Origin: JAJPHW01 sp963771505
Lineage (GTDB): Bacteria > Acidobacteriota > Terriglobia > Terriglobales > Acidobacteriaceae
DNA: 64,000 bases
Assembly: GCA_963771505.1 (NCBI GenBank)
Contig: CAVYTO010000005.1
Coordinates: 62,001-126,000 of the forward strand
Direction: 5' to 3'
Part shown: piece by piece, positions 44,685 to 53,343 of the stretch
Numbering within the stretch: position 1 is the first letter of the stretch
Layout of the letters: every line of letters begins with the position of its first letter
Program-made: the position numbers and the translations under genes
The notes under the pieces: generated by a model
Seen by the model: the letters and a program-made list of their open reading frames with translations, nothing else
What the model was told of the DNA's origin: nothing
Databases searched by the model: none

Positions 44685-45695
44685 ATGGAAGTTTGTCTAG
44701 TGACTGGCGGTGCGGGATTCCTCGGCGCGCACGTGGCTGATCGTCTGCTGACGCGCGGGCAGAAGGTTGTGGTACTCGATGATCTTAGCGGGGGATTCGT
44801 TGACAATGTCCCTCCGGGTGCCGTGTTCATCGAAGGATCGATACTCGACCATCAATTAATCGACCGCCTGTTCCGCGAACACTCGTTCACCTACGTCTAC
44901 CACCTTGCCGCGTACGCGGCCGAAGGGCTAAGCCACTTCATCAAGAGGTTCAACTATCAGAATAATCTGATTGGATCTGTGAACTTGATTAACGCAAGTC
45001 TCAACCATCCGGTCAAGCGCTTCGTCTTTACCTCGTCAATCGCGGTATATGGGGCAGGCCAGGTGCCGATGACAGAGGATATGATCCCCGTGCCAGAAGA
45101 CTCTTACGGAATTGCAAAACTGGCCGTAGAACAGGAACTTAAGGCGAGCCATGAGATGTTTGGGCTCGATTACGTGATTTTCCGTCCTCACAATGTATAC
45201 GGCGAAAAGCAAAACATTGGCGATCGATATCGCAATGTGGTTGGTATTTTTATGAACCAACTGCTACAGGGTAAGCCCATGACAATATTCGGCGATGGCA
45301 ACCAGCAACGGGCTTTCACCCACATCAGTGACGTCGCACCAATCATTGCCGACTGCGTCGAAGTTTCGGAAGCGACAAACCAAGTGTTTAATCTTGGCGC
45401 GGACCAACCGCATTCCGTAAACGATCTAGCGGCGACGGTTGCGTCCGCGTTGGGAAAGTCCTGCAACATCGAATACCTGGATGCGCGCAATGAAGTTAAG
45501 ATTGCGTTCTCCGACCATTCGAAAGCGTCTGCTGTGTTCGGCCACAAGGAGAAAACAACTCTGGAGCACGGGGTCAAATCGATGGCCGAATGGGTAAAGA
45601 AAAACGGAGCTCGCGAGAGCTCCGTTTTCGAAGGAATTGAAGTTGCGAGAAATATGCCACCCAGCTGGGCGAAGGTCGCACGAGTCAGCGTCTAG
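44685..45695 (+). CDS. NAD-dependent epimerase/dehydratase (nucleotide-sugar)
   Basis: 336 residues from ATG 44685, with GAGGGAGAA upstream. Extended short-chain dehydrogenase: NAD site VTGGAGFLGAHVADRLL, DDLSGG, then FTSSIAVYGAG and the catalytic Y-x3-K in DSYGIAKLAVE. It belongs to the UDP-glucose 4-epimerase-like group acting on NDP-sugars; exact reaction unknown. Only plus-strand gene of the polysaccharide locus, at its left border. A strong hairpin lies within its last 100 bases (separate entry). Confidence 0.88.
   Translation: MEVCLVTGGAGFLGAHVADRLLTRGQKVVVLDDLSGGFVDNVPPGAVFIEGSILDHQLIDRLFREHSFTYVYHLAAYAAEGLSHFIKRFNYQNNLIGSVNLINASLNHPVKRFVFTSSIAVYGAGQVPMTEDMIPVPEDSYGIAKLAVEQELKASHEMFGLDYVIFRPHNVYGEKQNIGDRYRNVVGIFMNQLLQGKPMTIFGDGNQQRAFTHISDVAPIIADCVEVSEATNQVFNLGADQPHSVNDLAATVASALGKSCNIEYLDARNEVKIAFSDHSKASAVFGHKEKTTLEHGVKSMAEWVKKNGARESSVFEGIEVARNMPPSWAKVARVSV
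45601..45628. other. terminator-like hairpin inside the epimerase coding region
   Basis: AAAACGGAGCT (45601-45611), loop CGCGAG, AGCTCCGTTTT (45618-45628): perfect 11-base arms with a short T run. It lies 67 bases before the epimerase stop codon and codes for residues in KKNGARESSVF. It resembles a bidirectional intrinsic terminator, which could also serve the convergent beta-helix gene. Confidence 0.75.
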
Positions 45696-45699
45696 CCAG

Positions 45700-47568
45700 T
45701 CATTGGCAGGGTGACTTCACGTCGAGGTTTTGAACCTGTTTAGCATTGCGGATGACTGAAGACTGGCTCAGGTTTTTGATTCCTCCGCCGCCATTCATCC
45801 AAAAGCATACATTCTCGATGACCGTATTCTTAGTTCCGGCGTCGATGCGAATTCCGGCGCCTCCGCCTTGGTGCATTCCGTTGCCAACGAGCCTCACATT
45901 TCTCAAGGTGTTGTCGGAAGCGTCCCAGAGCGTGATTCCTTCGTGCCGTGAATTGTAGATAGCCACATCTTCCAAGATGTTTCCGGAGGAACCATTATTA
46001 ATGATGATGCCTTCAGCCCCAGGAACCGTACTTTTTTGGGCTGAATCGTAGATTTGCAGACGTGTGATCGTGTTTTCGTTAGCGTTGCACAGGCATAGAC
46101 CGCGACCTTCCTGGCTTGCCTTTGGGCCGCCATGCCATGAACTGCTGCCCGAACCGCGGACAATGATGTCGGTAGCGGTGTTGTGAATTTGCGGCTTGAC
46201 GCCGCCTCCCAGATCAAGCCCGCTACCGCCAGATTGCAGAATGTTGATGTTCGAGAGGGTGTTGTCGGCTGCACCACGAATGAGTTGCACCGCGCTTTCC
46301 CCTACGGAAGATTTTGCCGTCACACCGGCGATCGTATTGTGAGCTCCCTCGACGACCAAACCGAAAGTCATCCAAGTCTCTATGTAGGAATCGGAAATCC
46401 TATTGTTGCTTCCATCGATGAAAATTCCTGCGCCGTCATTTCGCACACAGCGTGCCCCTGAAAGCTCATTGCTCGAAGCAGAGTCCCCAACATAGATTCC
46501 CACGACATTGCGGCTGGCGTGGGTTCCGATCAATCGGTTGCCGTGGCTGTTGCCCCGCAGGGCGATTCCATTCTGAGCGTATTCAACGGTACAGCCTTCG
46601 CATGTATTTCCGGAGCTTGAACCAGCGAAACCGATCGCATCCACTCCCCCGCTGACATGGACATTACGGATCGCCAATTGGCTTGTGTTCTGGTCGGCAA
46701 GTACCGCCGAGTCGGTATCTGCCGCCGGCTCCCACTGGACGTTGACATTCTCGAGTGAGCACTGGGCGCAGGACGAAAACTCGATCGACTGGCCGATGGG
46801 ACTATAAAGGGAGATGGCGTCGAAATAGTATTTTGCATGCGGCAACAGTTTGCGGAAGCCAATCTCGGTGATGTGGCCCATGTCAGGCAGCCCGCCGTCA
46901 CTCCCAGTAGGACTGGCCCGGTCAAGCCCGGTGAACTTCCAAGTTGCGTAAATACTTGCGGCGGTCAGATTCCAGTAAGCGGTATTGGATCCGTCTGAAA
47001 CAAAAAACTCGATAGGGTTTTGCTCGTTCGTAAGATTGAGGGTGAACCAGATTCCGATTTTGTTCAAGGTGCGGAAATCGGTTGGAGGAATGGTTTTCGC
47101 AATACGAGCTGAGCTGGCACCGGTTGTCGCCGACAGGTATCCGCTGCCTTCCATTGGGTCGGGGTGATCTTCTCCGAAGGAACTGAGCGTACCTAGAGAG
47201 ACACCAGCTCCGCGCCATCCCTCAGCACTGTCGGCGGAGTCCAGCACGTGATACATGGCGGGGTTGTGGCGCAGAGTAGTTCCGGTTGTTGCTCCCACCA
47301 GGTGGATGCCGTTGCCGGAAATCTTTATTGGAGCAGACTGCACCAAGGTGCCCGCGGGCAAACGCACCGTTCCAGAGTGTCCGGGGAGGCTTCCGATTGC
47401 GGCGTTAACGGAAGCACCAATATCCTGACCTGGACTTACATCAACCGACGATTGGGCTGCCAGCGGAATTTTAACAGCAAAAAACAGCGCAATCGCCACC
47501 AACAAAAATGAGACCCCCTTAGCCACCGGGAATCTGGGTCTACTTTTAGCCGCAACGCAAACGGACAC
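45700..47568 (-). CDS. secreted right-handed parallel beta-helix protein
   Basis: 622 residues from GTG 47568, which has a perfect GGAGG five bases upstream (an earlier in-frame GTG at 47595 has none). Signal peptide core VSFLLVAIALFFAVKIPLAA. After a beta-sandwich-like segment (~150-260, carbohydrate-binding in style), about ten turns of Asn/Gly-rich beta-helix repeats follow (NTCEGCTVEYAQNGIALRGN; SNNRISDSYIETW; SSGNILEDVAIYNS). Such proteins include polysaccharide lyases, hydrolases and epimerases. Position at the end of the locus suggests acting on its polymer; catalytic residues not identifiable. Confidence 0.82.
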   Translation of the reverse strand: MSVCVAAKSRPRFPVAKGVSFLLVAIALFFAVKIPLAAQSSVDVSPGQDIGASVNAAIGSLPGHSGTVRLPAGTLVQSAPIKISGNGIHLVGATTGTTLRHNPAMYHVLDSADSAEGWRGAGVSLGTLSSFGEDHPDPMEGSGYLSATTGASSARIAKTIPPTDFRTLNKIGIWFTLNLTNEQNPIEFFVSDGSNTAYWNLTAASIYATWKFTGLDRASPTGSDGGLPDMGHITEIGFRKLLPHAKYYFDAISLYSPIGQSIEFSSCAQCSLENVNVQWEPAADTDSAVLADQNTSQLAIRNVHVSGGVDAIGFAGSSSGNTCEGCTVEYAQNGIALRGNSHGNRLIGTHASRNVVGIYVGDSASSNELSGARCVRNDGAGIFIDGSNNRISDSYIETWMTFGLVVEGAHNTIAGVTAKSSVGESAVQLIRGAADNTLSNINILQSGGSGLDLGGGVKPQIHNTATDIIVRGSGSSSWHGGPKASQEGRGLCLCNANENTITRLQIYDSAQKSTVPGAEGIIINNGSSGNILEDVAIYNSRHEGITLWDASDNTLRNVRLVGNGMHQGGGAGIRIDAGTKNTVIENVCFWMNGGGGIKNLSQSSVIRNAKQVQNLDVKSPCQ

Positions 47569-47693
47569 ATTTGCCTCCGGAGAGCTCAAACCCACAAACG
47601 GTGAAATGAGAAATACCGCACCTTTCGCTGAGTCAGGATAGTTATGCGCCCAAGTAAATCAAAAATACTTAGCCATCAACTTATTGGTCGCGT

Positions 47694-48368
47694 TCAGAAT
47701 GAGCGGGAGACTGGGACCGGGAAGTGTTCAGTCAGATCTCGAAGCGACACGTTCACGAAATCTGGGACGACGTGTTCTGCGCCAGCATCTCGCAAAGCGT
47801 CGGCCTTACCTCCCTTAGCAACTCCAATACAGACCATCCCCGCCGCAGTCGCTGCCTTCACGCCAGCAGGCGCGTCTTCGAACGCCAGGATACTGCTAGC
47901 AGGCAGGGCCAGACGGCGGCCAGCCAGTCGATATATTGCCGGGTTGGGTTTGCCTTCGACTACATCTTCCGCGGTCACGACGACCTGAAACTGAGTCCTC
48001 AAACCCAATCCATCTAGAGTGATTTCGGTTCTCCTGCGACTGGCAGAAGTCGCAACTGCGCAGGGGATCTCTTCGTCCAGCAACCCTTTGAGAAAATCGA
48101 GCACACCGTCCACCGGTGGAACTTCATCCGAAACCTTCTTAAAAAACTCGTCCTTCTGCCGCCCGAATCCCGCCAGTTCCAACGATGAGAGATTTCCAAG
48201 GAAATGGCGCAGTATGTCTTCCCGCTTGCGGCCTTCAAGAATGAATTCGAGATCTCCATCCGAAGGGTGTTTCCCAAGCGTTGCGAGGAATTCCCGCCAT
48301 GCCCGCTTATGAGCAGGGTGGCTGTTAATGATGACACCGTCGAGATCGAAAACCAGACCCTTCACCAT
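47694..48368 (-). CDS. HAD-superfamily hydrolase, beta-phosphoglucomutase-like
   Basis: 224 residues from ATG 48368 (AAGGAG twelve bases upstream). HAD motifs: GLVFDLDGVIINS (nucleophile Asp and general acid Asp), VATSASRRRTE, Lys in VEGKPNPAIY, and FEDAPAGVKAATAAGM. The helical cap is of the beta-phosphoglucomutase/phosphatase type. In this locus it follows the HddC-like and HddA-like genes on the same strand, so it may supply the sugar bisphosphate phosphatase step of heptose synthesis although it is not GmhB-like in sequence. It could equally be a sugar phosphatase or mutase. Confidence 0.85.
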   Translation of the reverse strand: MVKGLVFDLDGVIINSHPAHKRAWREFLATLGKHPSDGDLEFILEGRKREDILRHFLGNLSSLELAGFGRQKDEFFKKVSDEVPPVDGVLDFLKGLLDEEIPCAVATSASRRRTEITLDGLGLRTQFQVVVTAEDVVEGKPNPAIYRLAGRRLALPASSILAFEDAPAGVKAATAAGMVCIGVAKGGKADALRDAGAEHVVPDFVNVSLRDLTEHFPVPVSRSF

Positions 48369-48403
48369 GAGATTACAGACTCCTTGAAGCGCCGGTAGCT
48401 TGG

Positions 48404-49093
48404 CTAAAGCCCCGGCCAAGTGGCTTGCGCGCGATGATAATTTTCTATTGTACCTATGTCTAGAACATAACCGGGCATTGTATAAGCAAGCATCCTACCG
48501 GTGAGGGTCGGAAGAACGTCGTAGCCGATGTCAGACTTTCCCTGAGGGATGGCCTCCATGAACGCTGGGGTTGCCAGCATGATGCCAGAAAAAGCTAGAT
48601 CACTGTCAGGAATTAGTGGCTTTTCCACGAATTTTTCGACGATCCCGTCTGCACCAACGGTCACAATCCCGCAGCGAGACGGATCGGGAACGCGATATAC
48701 CCCCAAGGTAGCGGTTGGCTCGCGTTCACGCTGCAACCTAATCATCGGCGCAAAATCCCCGGTTCCAAGGACATCTGCGTAAAACACCCAAAAGCACGGT
48801 TCATTCTCAGTCCAACTTCGATTTTCGCGGAGAGTGCCAGCACTGCCCAGGAGCTCTCGCTCTTCCACGACGTTCACTTTGGGACCATTATGACGCGACT
48901 GAACAAATTCGCGCACTGCATCCGCGTGAGCATGAATATTGATTAAAACTTCCTGGATTTCGAGCCTTTTGCAAATCTCCAACCAAATTGCGAGCATCGG
49001 TTGCCCGCAAACCGGAAGCAGACACTTTGGTGAATGGTCAGTGAGCGGTCGCAAACGTGATCCGTGGCCTGCGGCGAGAAGGAAAGCCTTCAC
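48404..49093 (-). CDS. hddC: sugar-1-phosphate nucleotidyltransferase, HddC-like
   Basis: 229 residues from GTG 49093, with GGAAGGGAA upstream; the frame is open to 49201 without support. Nucleotide-binding signature LLAAGHGSRLRPLTDHSPKC and the catalytic FYADVLGTGDF, then FVEKP and GYVLDIGT, as in the RmlA/HddC family. Next to HddA- and GmhA-like genes it is best read as D-glycero-alpha-D-manno-heptose 1-phosphate guanylyltransferase making GDP-heptose. Guanylyl rather than other nucleotide use is inferred from context. Confidence 0.8.
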   Translation of the reverse strand: MKAFLLAAGHGSRLRPLTDHSPKCLLPVCGQPMLAIWLEICKRLEIQEVLINIHAHADAVREFVQSRHNGPKVNVVEERELLGSAGTLRENRSWTENEPCFWVFYADVLGTGDFAPMIRLQREREPTATLGVYRVPDPSRCGIVTVGADGIVEKFVEKPLIPDSDLAFSGIMLATPAFMEAIPQGKSDIGYDVLPTLTGRMLAYTMPGYVLDIGTIENYHRAQATWPGL

Positions 49094-49139
49094 GTTCTGT
49101 TCCCTTCCGGGGGGTCGCGGCGGAACCGACTCGGGATGG

Positions 49140-50216
49140 TCATAGTCTTGACACCGTCGGCAAGAAAATCCACTGTTTTCCGCCCCGCGGGTCGCCGTCA
49201 ATAAATGGATCGTTCACGATCACTTGGGCACCATTGGCATCAAACGCAAATCCCATTTCCTGTATGCCCTCGGTTGCTAAGACCTCACGAACTGCCGGTT
49301 GCCGGGCAGGCTCGCAAAATAGCAATAGAAAGCCCCCGCCGCCAGCTCCTGTTATTTTCCCTCCGATGGCTCCAGCTGCTTTTGCCGAGGAATACAAGTG
49401 GTCAATTCGAGGGGTGGAAATTTTTCCCGAGATACGCCGTTTCGCCTGCCACCCTTCATCGAGCAATGCGGCAAACTCAAGGATGCGCCCTGTTTCCAGC
49501 AATCGCCGCATACGCGAAGCTAGCTCTTTCACCTCATGCATTGCGTCTAATGTAGCGCTCGAGTGAGACCGAGTGGACTGTTCTTGATCGGCCAAAATAG
49601 TCCACGAGTGATGGGCAGAGCCGGTGAAAAAGAGCATTAGGCCGGCCTGGAGCTCGCGTCGAACCATTTCGTCAAGTTCAATCTGTTCGACAACAACCGA
49701 ACCGTCTCGCCCAAACGTCATGTAATTCATTCCGCCAAAAGCTGCGGCATATTCGTCCTGTTTACCGACTTTCTTATGCAAAACGTTTCGCGCGATATGA
49801 AATGCCCTCTCAGCCAATTCATGTTTAGAGATCGGCTGATGCAGGTAGTGAGTAAGGGTCTTAAGAATGTTTACACAAACGCTAGCCGATGAACCTAACC
49901 CGGTCCCCGGAGGAATTTCGGATGCCAGAAACAAATCGACCGCTATCTTGGACCCGAGATCCCTGATAGCGGCCAACGGTATTTCTAATTCGCTCTGCTG
50001 AATCGGCTGGTTCGCGATGTCGCCCCAGCTCTCGAACACGCGCAAGTCCGAGGAAATTACCTGGATCCGCCCGTCACTTCGGGCACCCAGGATGGTGTAG
50101 AAATACTTGTTGATCGCAGTGCTTAGTACTTCTCCGCCGAATTGTTCGTAGTAGGCGGGCAAATCCGTGCCCCCGCCCCCAAAACTAATTCGTACTGGAC
50201 TGCGGCCGATTAGCAT
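49140..50216 (-). CDS. hddA: GHMP kinase, D-glycero-D-manno-heptose 7-phosphate kinase-like
   Basis: 358 residues. Starts LIGRSPVRISFGGGGTDLPAYYEQFGG (first 20: LIGRSPVRISFGGGGTDLPA), has the GHMP ATP loop PPGTGLGSSASVCV and C-terminal GKITGAGGGGFLLLFC. This pattern is typical of HddA, which phosphorylates heptose 7-phosphate at C1 in the GDP-D,D-heptose pathway used for S-layer and capsule glycans. It overlaps the sugar-transferase gene end by 32 bases, indicating coupled expression. FcsK-like fucokinase activity is a weaker alternative. Confidence 0.85.
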   Translation of the reverse strand: MLIGRSPVRISFGGGGTDLPAYYEQFGGEVLSTAINKYFYTILGARSDGRIQVISSDLRVFESWGDIANQPIQQSELEIPLAAIRDLGSKIAVDLFLASEIPPGTGLGSSASVCVNILKTLTHYLHQPISKHELAERAFHIARNVLHKKVGKQDEYAAAFGGMNYMTFGRDGSVVVEQIELDEMVRRELQAGLMLFFTGSAHHSWTILADQEQSTRSHSSATLDAMHEVKELASRMRRLLETGRILEFAALLDEGWQAKRRISGKISTPRIDHLYSSAKAAGAIGGKITGAGGGGFLLLFCEPARQPAVREVLATEGIQEMGFAFDANGAQVIVNDPFIDGDPRGGKQWIFLPTVSRL

Positions 50217-51609
50217 TCGTAATTGGTACCTCTACCTGCTTGGCAAAGACTATCTCTGGCGCCCACTCAGCGACGGACTTTTGGCCAGGAATACGAATCA
50301 ACCTGCCAACCAGCGTCCAGGCTGTTTGCATAAGCAGAGAGCTGTCCAGAAATGGAGAACTATTCAGCATGTACTGCAAATCGTAGCGAGTTTTTTCCTC
50401 TGATGAATGCTGCTCGCGCAGACCATGCACCTGGGCCATGCCAGTCATGCCGGGTTTTACGTTCAGGCGCTGACGATGCCAGTCCGAGTAGTGTTTGACT
50501 CGTTCAGGCGATTCAGGACGAGGTCCCACAAGGCTCATTTCTCCACGCAATACGTTCCATATCTGCGGAAGTTCGGTGATACTCAGCTGTTGCAGCATGA
50601 GCTCGATTCTGGGCATCCCCGGGCGGTCTCGCTCTGAGTTAAGCCGGAACATCCGAAATGGCCGTCCTGTACGCCCACAGCGTAATTCGGAAGACATTCC
50701 GCCCCCGGGGCGGTGACGAAGCGCAAAGGAACCGGCCAAAATCAAGGGCAAAGATAGGACAGCCAGGACCGCACCAATCCCCATGTCCAATCCCCGCTTC
50801 CAGATCGAATCGGCGTAGGCGGCGCTGGCGCGGCGTAACTGGAGAACCGGGAGGCCCCCAACATCCACCAGCTCCGGTTTAGATAAATAAAGCTCGTAGG
50901 GATAGGGCACGACACTAACCCGAATACCTTCGATGCGGCACCGGGCAGCGAGACTCAGAACGTCGCTGTCCATCCGAGATAAAGCGATGATCAGCTCATC
51001 GACCGTTTGGTCACGCAAGAGATCAATGATTTTCAAGGTCGAGATCGATTCAAATTCCGTATTGGAACCACTGACCAGCTCTGGCAGCCCATCTTCCGCA
51101 CATAGAAAGCCGCAGACTTGTCTCATCATCTCCGGATGCCGCTTAAACTTTGCTGCTATCTCTCGAGCGACCCGGCCGTTGCCGAGAATTACTACGCGCC
51201 GCACCGCTCCCTCAAGGTAACGCGACTGGAGCACCGCCCGGATTCCCCTGCGGAGAAGGAGAAATCCTACGAAAAGCAATATGCCAAAATATGCGAGCTG
51301 GAGTCGAGAAAGATAAAAGCGAGCCAGATCGTCAATCGCGAGCAGAAGAAGAACAAGAACTGCTACGGACAAGATCAGCTGAGACGCCACCGCCGGCATG
51401 AACCAACCCTGCCGAAACCCATCGAGTTTCATGGCAGAAAACAATACCGCCCAGAGCGAGCCCACGCCCAATAAATAGGGCAAATAGGTGCCCCAAAACA
51501 GCTGCCAGTGGATGGGCCCATGCCGCAGGGAAAAGCTCACCCCCAAGGCGACCGGTATCCATGCCAGGTCAGCGGCCAAGATCCAATACTTGAATTGCTT
51601 TACTTTCAT
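50185..51609 (-). CDS. polyprenyl-phosphate sugar-1-phosphate transferase (long form)
   Basis: 474 residues from ATG 51609; the frame is open to 51732 but those residues are unlike the family. Four N-terminal membrane helices (~10-105), a Rossmann-like CoA-binding domain (~135-250, VVILGNGRVAREIA), a fifth helix (~295) and the C-terminal bacterial sugar transferase domain (RMFRLNSERDRPGMPRIE; LPQIWNVLRGEMSLVGPRPE; GMTGMAQVHG). It starts repeat-unit assembly by putting the first sugar phosphate on undecaprenyl phosphate (WbaP/WcaJ group). Confidence 0.9.
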   Translation of the reverse strand: MKVKQFKYWILAADLAWIPVALGVSFSLRHGPIHWQLFWGTYLPYLLGVGSLWAVLFSAMKLDGFRQGWFMPAVASQLILSVAVLVLLLLAIDDLARFYLSRLQLAYFGILLFVGFLLLRRGIRAVLQSRYLEGAVRRVVILGNGRVAREIAAKFKRHPEMMRQVCGFLCAEDGLPELVSGSNTEFESISTLKIIDLLRDQTVDELIIALSRMDSDVLSLAARCRIEGIRVSVVPYPYELYLSKPELVDVGGLPVLQLRRASAAYADSIWKRGLDMGIGAVLAVLSLPLILAGSFALRHRPGGGMSSELRCGRTGRPFRMFRLNSERDRPGMPRIELMLQQLSITELPQIWNVLRGEMSLVGPRPESPERVKHYSDWHRQRLNVKPGMTGMAQVHGLREQHSSEEKTRYDLQYMLNSSPFLDSSLLMQTAWTLVGRLIRIPGQKSVAEWAPEIVFAKQVEVPITNANRPQSSTN

Positions 51610-51649
51610 CAGCGTAGCTTCAACGATAATGCCATGTATAGCTGTTTCA

Positions 51650-52651
51650 CTACCGCGAACCCGACAATTCGACTGGTCTAGATGCGTAGCCCGCGGCGTG
51701 AGATTGTTTCCACAGCCATGCACTCTCCACAATCTGTTGCAAGTCGGAAAACTCCGGTTGCCATCCTAAGTCTTTTTGTAGTTTCCCAGGATCGGCGCAC
51801 AATACCGCCGGATCACCCGGACGCCGTGGACCCTCTCGAACCGCAACCGATCTGCCCGTAACCATTTCCACCAATTTTCGCATTTCACGCACCGAATGAC
51901 TTGTCCCAGTCCCAATGTTGTACGCGGTTGACCCGGGACCAGCCACTAACGCGAGCCTATGTGCAACCGCAATATCCTTTACGTGTACATAATCACGCAG
52001 GCATGTGCCGTCCGGAGTCGGATAATCGGTGCCGTGAATTTCAAAATACGGACGGTCACCGCATGCGGTCTGCAATAGAAGTGGGATGATGTGAGTTTCT
52101 GGCCGATGGTCTTCTCCTATCTCCGCGGTCGCACCCGAAGCATTGAAGTAGCGGAAGGAAACTACGGTCCATCCGTACGCCCGGGCGTACCATTCCAACA
52201 CGCGCTCAAACATGAGTTTGGTTTCCCCGTAAGAGTTCATGGGGTTTTTAGGATGAGTTTCGCGAATCGGGGTTTCCAGGGGAGCGCCGTAGACAGCGGC
52301 CGAAGAGGAAAAAATAAATCGCTTGATTCCTGCCGTTCGCAGGGCTTCCAAGAACAGGATACCGGACGCAATGTTATTGGAGAAAAAATATCCCGGATTC
52401 GTCATTGACTCGGCGATCAGGGCCTTGGCGGCAAAATGAAAAACGGTATCCAAACGGTTCGCCTTCACGAGTTCCGCTATGAACGTTGCGTTCGCGATGT
52501 CGGAGCGATGAAACTCGGCCCCCTCAGGAACTGCTGATGCATGCCCAGCCGACAAGTCATCCACAACAACTACGGAATGACCTTGCTGCAAAAGATCGGC
52601 ACAGCAAACCGAACCCACAAACCCGGCACCGCCGGTAACTAAAATCCGCAC
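51650..52651 (-). CDS. galE: UDP-glucose 4-epimerase
   Basis: 333 residues. NAD site VTGGAGFVGSVCC, then VVDDLSAGHASAVP, FHFAAKALIAESM, catalytic Ser and Y-x3-K (SSSAAVYG ... NSYGETKLMFE), and RYFNASGATAEIGEDHRPET, all GalE-like. It interconverts UDP-glucose and UDP-galactose (or the GlcNAc/GalNAc pair), supplying the polysaccharide locus. It is 41 bases before the long sugar transferase and directly after the short one, same strand. Confidence 0.93.
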   Translation of the reverse strand: MRILVTGGAGFVGSVCCADLLQQGHSVVVVDDLSAGHASAVPEGAEFHRSDIANATFIAELVKANRLDTVFHFAAKALIAESMTNPGYFFSNNIASGILFLEALRTAGIKRFIFSSSAAVYGAPLETPIRETHPKNPMNSYGETKLMFERVLEWYARAYGWTVVSFRYFNASGATAEIGEDHRPETHIIPLLLQTACGDRPYFEIHGTDYPTPDGTCLRDYVHVKDIAVAHRLALVAGPGSTAYNIGTGTSHSVREMRKLVEMVTGRSVAVREGPRRPGDPAVLCADPGKLQKDLGWQPEFSDLQQIVESAWLWKQSHAAGYASRPVELSGSR

Positions 52652-52653
52652 AG

Positions 52654-53343
52654 TCAGTAAGCTCCCTTACCACGAACCACCCGCAACGGCGTTAACAGCA
52701 AAATGGAAAGATCGAGTCCCAGTGACCAGCGCGAAATATAGTCCATATCCATCCGCACGCGCTCCTCATAGCTCAGATCCTGACGACCCCGCACCTGCCA
52801 ATAACCGGTCATTCCCGGCTTTACGCTTAACAACTGATCTCGCGAACTCCCATACTTTTCGAGCTCTGGCGCGGTAATCATTCGTGGTCCGACTAAACTC
52901 ATTTGCCCGGCTAGAACGTTCACAAGTTGCGGCAATTCATCCAGACTGAATTTTCTGAGAAATCCTCCGAAACGGGTGACTCTGGGGTCGGCCTTCAACT
53001 TGAAACTTGTTTCAAACGCAGCACGCAGCGCAGAATCTTGTTCCAATATCTGGTCCGCATCCGTTCTCATCGACCGAAACTTAAATGCGTCAAACTCCCC
53101 ATGCACGCCAAGCACCCGCCGGCGGTGAATGAGCGGCGTCCCCTCGGAAACAAGAATTAAAAAACCAATCGCCAACATAACGGGGCTCAAAACTATGAGC
53201 ATTGCGAGCGCCCCGATCACGTCCAGGGTGCGTTTAAGCACCTTGAAGTTAAACCCACGCAGCGCGGGATTCGCAGTGCGGGAACCCGCATGCAAGACCG
53301 AAGCCCGAACCTCATCTTGAACAATTCCAGACACTTCAGTCAC
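52654..53343 (-). CDS. sugar-phosphate transferase (short form)
   Basis: 229 residues, GTG start at 53343 overlapping gmhA by eight bases. A single hydrophobic helix (~38-62, LDVIGALAMLIVLSPVMLAI) precedes the catalytic domain: FDAFKFRSMRTDAD, RFGGFLRKFSLDELPQLVNV, QMSLVGPRM and KPGMTGYWQVRGR. It lacks the N-terminal membrane bundle of the longer paralogue at 50185-51609. Either enzyme could start a repeat unit; why the locus has two is unclear. It ends two bases before galE begins. Confidence 0.9.
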   Translation of the reverse strand: MTEVSGIVQDEVRASVLHAGSRTANPALRGFNFKVLKRTLDVIGALAMLIVLSPVMLAIGFLILVSEGTPLIHRRRVLGVHGEFDAFKFRSMRTDADQILEQDSALRAAFETSFKLKADPRVTRFGGFLRKFSLDELPQLVNVLAGQMSLVGPRMITAPELEKYGSSRDQLLSVKPGMTGYWQVRGRQDLSYEERVRMDMDYISRWSLGLDLSILLLTPLRVVRGKGAY

